This document shows positions 7,080 through 9,483 of a DNA stretch of 9,483 nt, piece by piece. The notes beneath the pieces were generated by a model. It ran no database searches and was not told the origin of the DNA. It saw nothing but the letters and a program-made list of their open reading frames with translations. A program made the translations under genes and the position numbers. The first letter of the stretch is position 1. Each line of letters starts with the position of its first letter. Origin of the DNA: Fidelibacterota bacterium (GTDB lineage Bacteria > Fidelibacterota > UBA2242); contig JAFGXZ010000059.1 of assembly GCA_016936335.1 (NCBI GenBank), forward strand, positions 1 to 9,483, read 5' to 3'.

Positions 7080-8480
7080 TTACGACACTGCCTTTCGATT
7101 CCGCCGAACCAGTGTCCGATTAACCCCTGTAACCAGTTCGTAGACTAATCCCTTGAAGGGCATAACAGTAACAAAATAAAGGAAATGCGGCCGGGGAGGA
7201 ATCCGATCCCGAACCTCCAATATCTTCGGTAAAAAGAGCGTTACAATCGTTAATCGGCTGGCTGCCGAAACAAGCAATACCAGCATAATACCCGTGGGTT
7301 TGAGAAGCAAAATCGGAGCGGTTGCCGGTTCAAAGGACGCCAGGTACCCACCTAAAGTTCCACCTGCAAAGACTGCAATGCCTTTAAATAGATTGAAATA
7401 CGAGAACATCTGCATCCGTTTTGGGGGCAGCGTTGTATCGTAAATAAAGTTGGAAGACGACAGGTTAAAACCAGCCCAGGCAAATCCTGCCAATATCTGA
7501 ATTACAACAGCCAGAGGAAATATCAGAAAAACGGGCATAAAACGAATCATGAACCAGAATAGGGGCAATAATGCAATTAAATATCCGGCGACTTCCATAA
7601 CGGTTTTGTTTCCGTAATGATCGGATTGTCGCCCCCAGGTGGTCATCGTTACAAAACTGGCAATCGAGGCTGAACTGACCACAGCCATATATTGCAGATA
7701 TGTGAAGTGCAGATATCTCAACCAATACAGGCTCATCAGCGGGCTGGCGATAAACACGGTGAAATTTAATAACGAAAGAAACAGCGTAAAAAGCCCAAAA
7801 TTACTCCTGCGGATATTTCTGATGAAATCAATCAGGCGAAGATTATTTTCCCGGGATCGGGGCACCGGCGGTTCGTGTTGCCGAGACAGGTAATAAAGTG
7901 AGATTATCCGGCTGGTAAAGGCAACGGTAAAGATAATCCCGAAAGCCAGAAAAGGATTGGTTTTTGAAACACGATCCAGAATGATTCCCGCGACGATCAC
8001 CGACAAAAATGAAAAGAAGCCTGAGATTCGGTTACGCTTACCAAAATAGCGACCGCGTTTTTCCTCGGGAACAAGATTTCCCATCCAGGCAAACCAGATC
8101 GGTCCCGGCAAGGTGCCGAAACTCTGGTAAAGCATTACCAGAAATATCAGAATCCAGACATTCCGGGTCAGGTATGTAACGCCGGTGATGAATAGCCACA
8201 TGCTAGCCTGCATGAATATGGAAACCAATACGGCTCGCTTGGGTGATTTGAACAGATAGGATAAGCGAACCGAAAAGAGCTGAATCAGCGCCGCCATAAA
8301 TTGCGGCAGAGCGGTTAGCATTCCCATTTGCTGGGTTGTCGCTTTCAGAAACACGGCAAATGCCGGTAAATAGGAATCGCCAAAACCCGCCATAATCGAC
8401 CAGAACAACCCATCCTTGATCGAATAATTCAGGGATTTTTCGGTTAAATACTGAGTCTCAGCTAAATCCGCCTTCAGCAA
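7080..8480 (-). CDS. Major facilitator superfamily (MFS) permease, substrate unknown
   Basis: 466 residues with about 12 hydrophobic helices (first near 27-45, last near 395-419), a polar central loop around 200-225 (RQHEPPVPRSRENN), and a basic C-terminal tail (RTLVRRNRKAVS), as expected for an inner-membrane MFS carrier. A motif-A-like loop follows helix 2 (SYLFKSPKRA, 74-83) and its counterpart in the second half is clearer: WGRQSDHYGNK (282-292). The loop after helix 4, VPEEKRGRYFGKRNRI (137-152), is typical of MFS members. The start is TTG at 8480, supported by AGGTGA (8493-8488) seven bases upstream; the first in-frame Met after it is residue 30, inside helix 1, so a later start is unlikely. 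It is separated by 113 bases from the glycogen operon and 175 from the next gene, so it is probably its own unit. Neither substrate nor direction can be inferred. Confidence 0.88.
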   Translation of the reverse strand: MLKADLAETQYLTEKSLNYSIKDGLFWSIMAGFGDSYLPAFAVFLKATTQQMGMLTALPQFMAALIQLFSVRLSYLFKSPKRAVLVSIFMQASMWLFITGVTYLTRNVWILIFLVMLYQSFGTLPGPIWFAWMGNLVPEEKRGRYFGKRNRISGFFSFLSVIVAGIILDRVSKTNPFLAFGIIFTVAFTSRIISLYYLSRQHEPPVPRSRENNLRLIDFIRNIRRSNFGLFTLFLSLLNFTVFIASPLMSLYWLRYLHFTYLQYMAVVSSASIASFVTMTTWGRQSDHYGNKTVMEVAGYLIALLPLFWFMIRFMPVFLIFPLAVVIQILAGFAWAGFNLSSSNFIYDTTLPPKRMQMFSYFNLFKGIAVFAGGTLGGYLASFEPATAPILLLKPTGIMLVLLVSAASRLTIVTLFLPKILEVRDRIPPRPHFLYFVTVMPFKGLVYELVTGVNRTLVRRNRKAVS

Positions 8481-8487
8481 AAATAGA

Positions 8488-8517
8488 TCACCTAAATAAT
8501 CCTTAATAAAAATTATA
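8488..8517 (-). promoter_or_regulatory. Candidate -10 box and ribosome-binding site for the MFS gene
   Basis: Minus-strand TATAAT lies at 8517-8512, about 30 bases before the TTG start, and AGGTGA at 8493-8488 is seven bases before it. No matching TTGACA-like hexamer lies 16-18 bases upstream of the TATAAT; TTTG occurs 16 bases upstream and could serve as a Bacteroidota-style upstream element. The ribosome site is convincing and decides the TTG start; the promoter is weak evidence. Confidence 0.4.
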
Positions 8518-8655
8518 CTTTTGGTACTAACATCAAAGATGAAAAATACAAATGAGCCGGGATATAGACACCTGTTGGCGAAGTAAAATCACCCATCTCT
8601 CAGCCGATCAGCTGTTTATCTCTCCTTTACACTAAATATACCTTACCAATCACTA

Positions 8656-9138
8656 TTATCCCCAACGTCCACCTGATAATTTAAAGAAAAAATAATCCAG
8701 TGTATTCCCTGACAAATTACCAAACCGGATCATCCGGAGGATGGTTTCAATGACCTCCGCTCGTTCATTGCCATAATAGACATACAACCGCTCCCGAAGA
8801 TCAGTGTCGGGTAGAGTGTTATTTTCCGCCCAGTGCTGGGCATAAAGCAGTGCTTTGACTTCATCGGGATCGGGATTGTCAATTTCACCCGCCAAGAGAC
8901 TCTGCGCTTCCCCCGGTTCAAGGCCCATTTTCAGTGCGATCCGGGTGTGATAATAATTACAATAACGGCAACCGTTTACCGCCGTCACCACCATCATTAA
9001 CCGCTCCTGGAAATCGGTACTCACCCACCCGTGTTTCCGATTTGCGATAATTAATGGAAGCTTGCTAATGATAAAGGTTATATCTTTTATCGGTTCAAAT
9101 ATGGAATGAAAGTACCGTTTTCTGAATTCAGTTTTCAT
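8656..9138 (-). CDS. AhpD-like / carboxymuconolactone decarboxylase family protein
   Basis: 160 residues from the ATG at 9138, all-helical in character and of the usual size for the AhpD-like fold. The redox motif is intact: Glu45-x11-Cys57-x2-Cys60-x3-His64 (QERL ... NGCRYCNYYHT), matching the spacing of the proton-relay Glu, CxxC and His of AhpD. In that family the two cysteines form a reversible disulphide and support peroxidase activity; other members are decarboxylases or uncharacterised. The C-terminal part (residues 130-150, EVIETILRMIRFGNLSGNTLDYF) is also typical. Likely cytoplasmic, since there is no signal peptide. A TTG at 9147 would add three residues (MPP); neither start has a Shine-Dalgarno site nearby, and ATG is preferred as the commoner codon. 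No ahpC or other peroxiredoxin is in view, so a partner cannot be named. It is divergent from typA. Confidence 0.85.
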   Translation of the reverse strand: MKTEFRKRYFHSIFEPIKDITFIISKLPLIIANRKHGWVSTDFQERLMMVVTAVNGCRYCNYYHTRIALKMGLEPGEAQSLLAGEIDNPDPDEVKALLYAQHWAENNTLPDTDLRERLYVYYGNERAEVIETILRMIRFGNLSGNTLDYFFFKLSGGRWG

Positions 9139-9207
9139 GGGCGGCAATTTAGATGTTTATGGCCTGATTCACCAGAGAAAAGACAAAATACCAATCGTTT
9201 TATATCG

Positions 9208-9238
9208 TTGGATAATCTGATTTAATCCTGTATATTTG
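9208..9238 (+). promoter_or_regulatory. Candidate promoter of typA
   Basis: TTGGAT (9208-9213) and TATATT (9231-9236) are 17 bases apart. The downstream box extended to TATATTTG (9231-9238) also fits the Bacteroidota TAnnTTTG consensus, with TTG (9208-9210) 20 bases upstream as its -33 element. The predicted start near 9244 leaves a leader of about 27 bases, long enough for the ribosome site at 9253-9259. This is the best-formed promoter in the window. Confidence 0.5.
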
Positions 9239-9252
9239 CGGCTCATTATTTT

Positions 9253-9259
9253 GAGAGGA
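9253..9259 (+). promoter_or_regulatory. Ribosome-binding site of typA
   Basis: GAGAGGA lies 11 bases before the ATG at 9271, slightly long but acceptable spacing. CTCA at 9242-9245 could pair with TGAG at 9252-9255 and partly cover it, a four-pair stem too weak to claim as a control element. Confidence 0.55.
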
Positions 9260-9270
9260 TTATTAAAGCA

Positions 9271-9483
9271 ATGCGTAAAAATAAATTCAGAAATATTGCC
9301 ATCATCGCCCACGTGGACCATGGCAAAACAACCTTGGTCGATGCTATGCTCAAACAGAGCGGCATCTTCCGGGAAAACCAAAATGTAGAAACCCGCGTTA
9401 TGGACAACATGGACCTGGAACGGGAGCGGGGCATCACCATCAGTGCCAAAAACACGGCAATCTGGTATAAAGACACCAAAATA
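9271..9483 (+). CDS. typA: Translational GTPase TypA/BipA, N-terminal 71 codons (runs off the right edge)
   Basis: The frame is open from ATG 9271 to the last base, so only the beginning of the G domain is present; full TypA proteins are about 600 residues. TypA/BipA is a ribosome-binding GTPase of the EF-G/LepA group that aids 50S subunit assembly and growth under stress or cold. Seen: RNIAIIAHVDHGKTTLVDAM (residues 7-26) with the P-loop AHVDHGKT, the TypA-typical segment KQSGIF...ETRVMD, and the switch-I motif DLERERGITISAKNTAI (48-64). The ISAKNTAI/ILAKNTAI ending separates TypA from LepA and EF-G, which differ here. Codon use resembles the neighbours. A promoter-like pair and a ribosome site lie upstream. 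Downstream domains cannot be seen, so integrity of the gene is unknown. Confidence 0.93.
   Translation, partial: MRKNKFRNIAIIAHVDHGKTTLVDAMLKQSGIFRENQNVETRVMDNMDLERERGITISAKNTAIWYKDTKI

Noticed and set aside
8481..8590. N-terminal extension of the MFS protein into the open upstream frame
   Set aside because: There is no ATG, GTG or TTG start codon in that stretch, and the ribosome site AGGTGA lies within it at the right distance from TTG 8480.
8601..8614. CAGC-CGATCA-GCTG hairpin downstream of the AhpD-like gene, as a terminator
   Set aside because: Four-pair stem and, in the direction of transcription (minus), no T-tract follows it.

Overview
The window looks like chromosomal DNA from a diderm (Gram-negative) bacterium of middling GC content. 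Evidence for an outer membrane is a TamB-like envelope protein next to an Omp85/TamA-like barrel protein. Three things are compatible with the FCB superphylum (Calditrichota, KSB1 or Marinimicrobia-like lineages): a GH57-type glycogen branching enzyme, the gene order tamB-tamA, and a Bacteroidota-like TATATTTG element before typA. That placement is an inference from style, not from a database match. No mobile elements, RNA genes, CRISPR arrays or phage genes were seen, and gene packing is dense.

Layout. (1) Bases 2-2973, plus strand: the 3' end of a tamB-like gene (its 5' end lies off the left edge) overlaps by 4 bp a complete tamA/Omp85-like gene. Together they would form an outer-membrane translocation and lipid/protein assembly module. 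(2) Bases 3009-6966, minus strand: a compact three-gene operon in the order GH57 1,4-alpha-glucan branching enzyme, GT5 glycogen synthase GlgA, and a FabG-like short-chain dehydrogenase, with gaps of 13 and about 6 bases. It converges on tamA with only 35 bp between stops and no recognisable terminator. Its upstream region (6967-7079) holds a promoter-like TTTACA-N17-TATAAA and three copies of TACAACA/TGTTGTA. (3) Bases 7080-8480, minus strand: a 12-helix MFS permease of unknown substrate starting at TTG. (4) Bases 8656-9138, minus strand: an AhpD/carboxymuconolactone-decarboxylase-like small protein with a complete Glu-Cys-Cys-His motif. (5) Bases 9271-9483, plus strand: the first 71 codons of typA/bipA, a translational GTPase, running off the right edge and divergent from the AhpD-like gene.

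How the genes work together. TamB and TamA are partners in envelope biogenesis. GlgA lengthens alpha-1,4-glucan from a nucleotide-activated glucose and the GH57 enzyme puts in alpha-1,6 branches, so both make storage glycogen; the dehydrogenase sits translationally tight behind glgA but has no obvious role in glycogen synthesis. The remaining genes look like ordinary core or housekeeping genes. Nothing here is convincing as a wholly new system. The best leads are the repeat/palindrome array before the glycogen operon, the Asn-for-Trp change in an otherwise conserved GlgA acceptor-site motif, and the dehydrogenase fixed to the glycogen genes. No intergenic stretch exceeds 300 bases.
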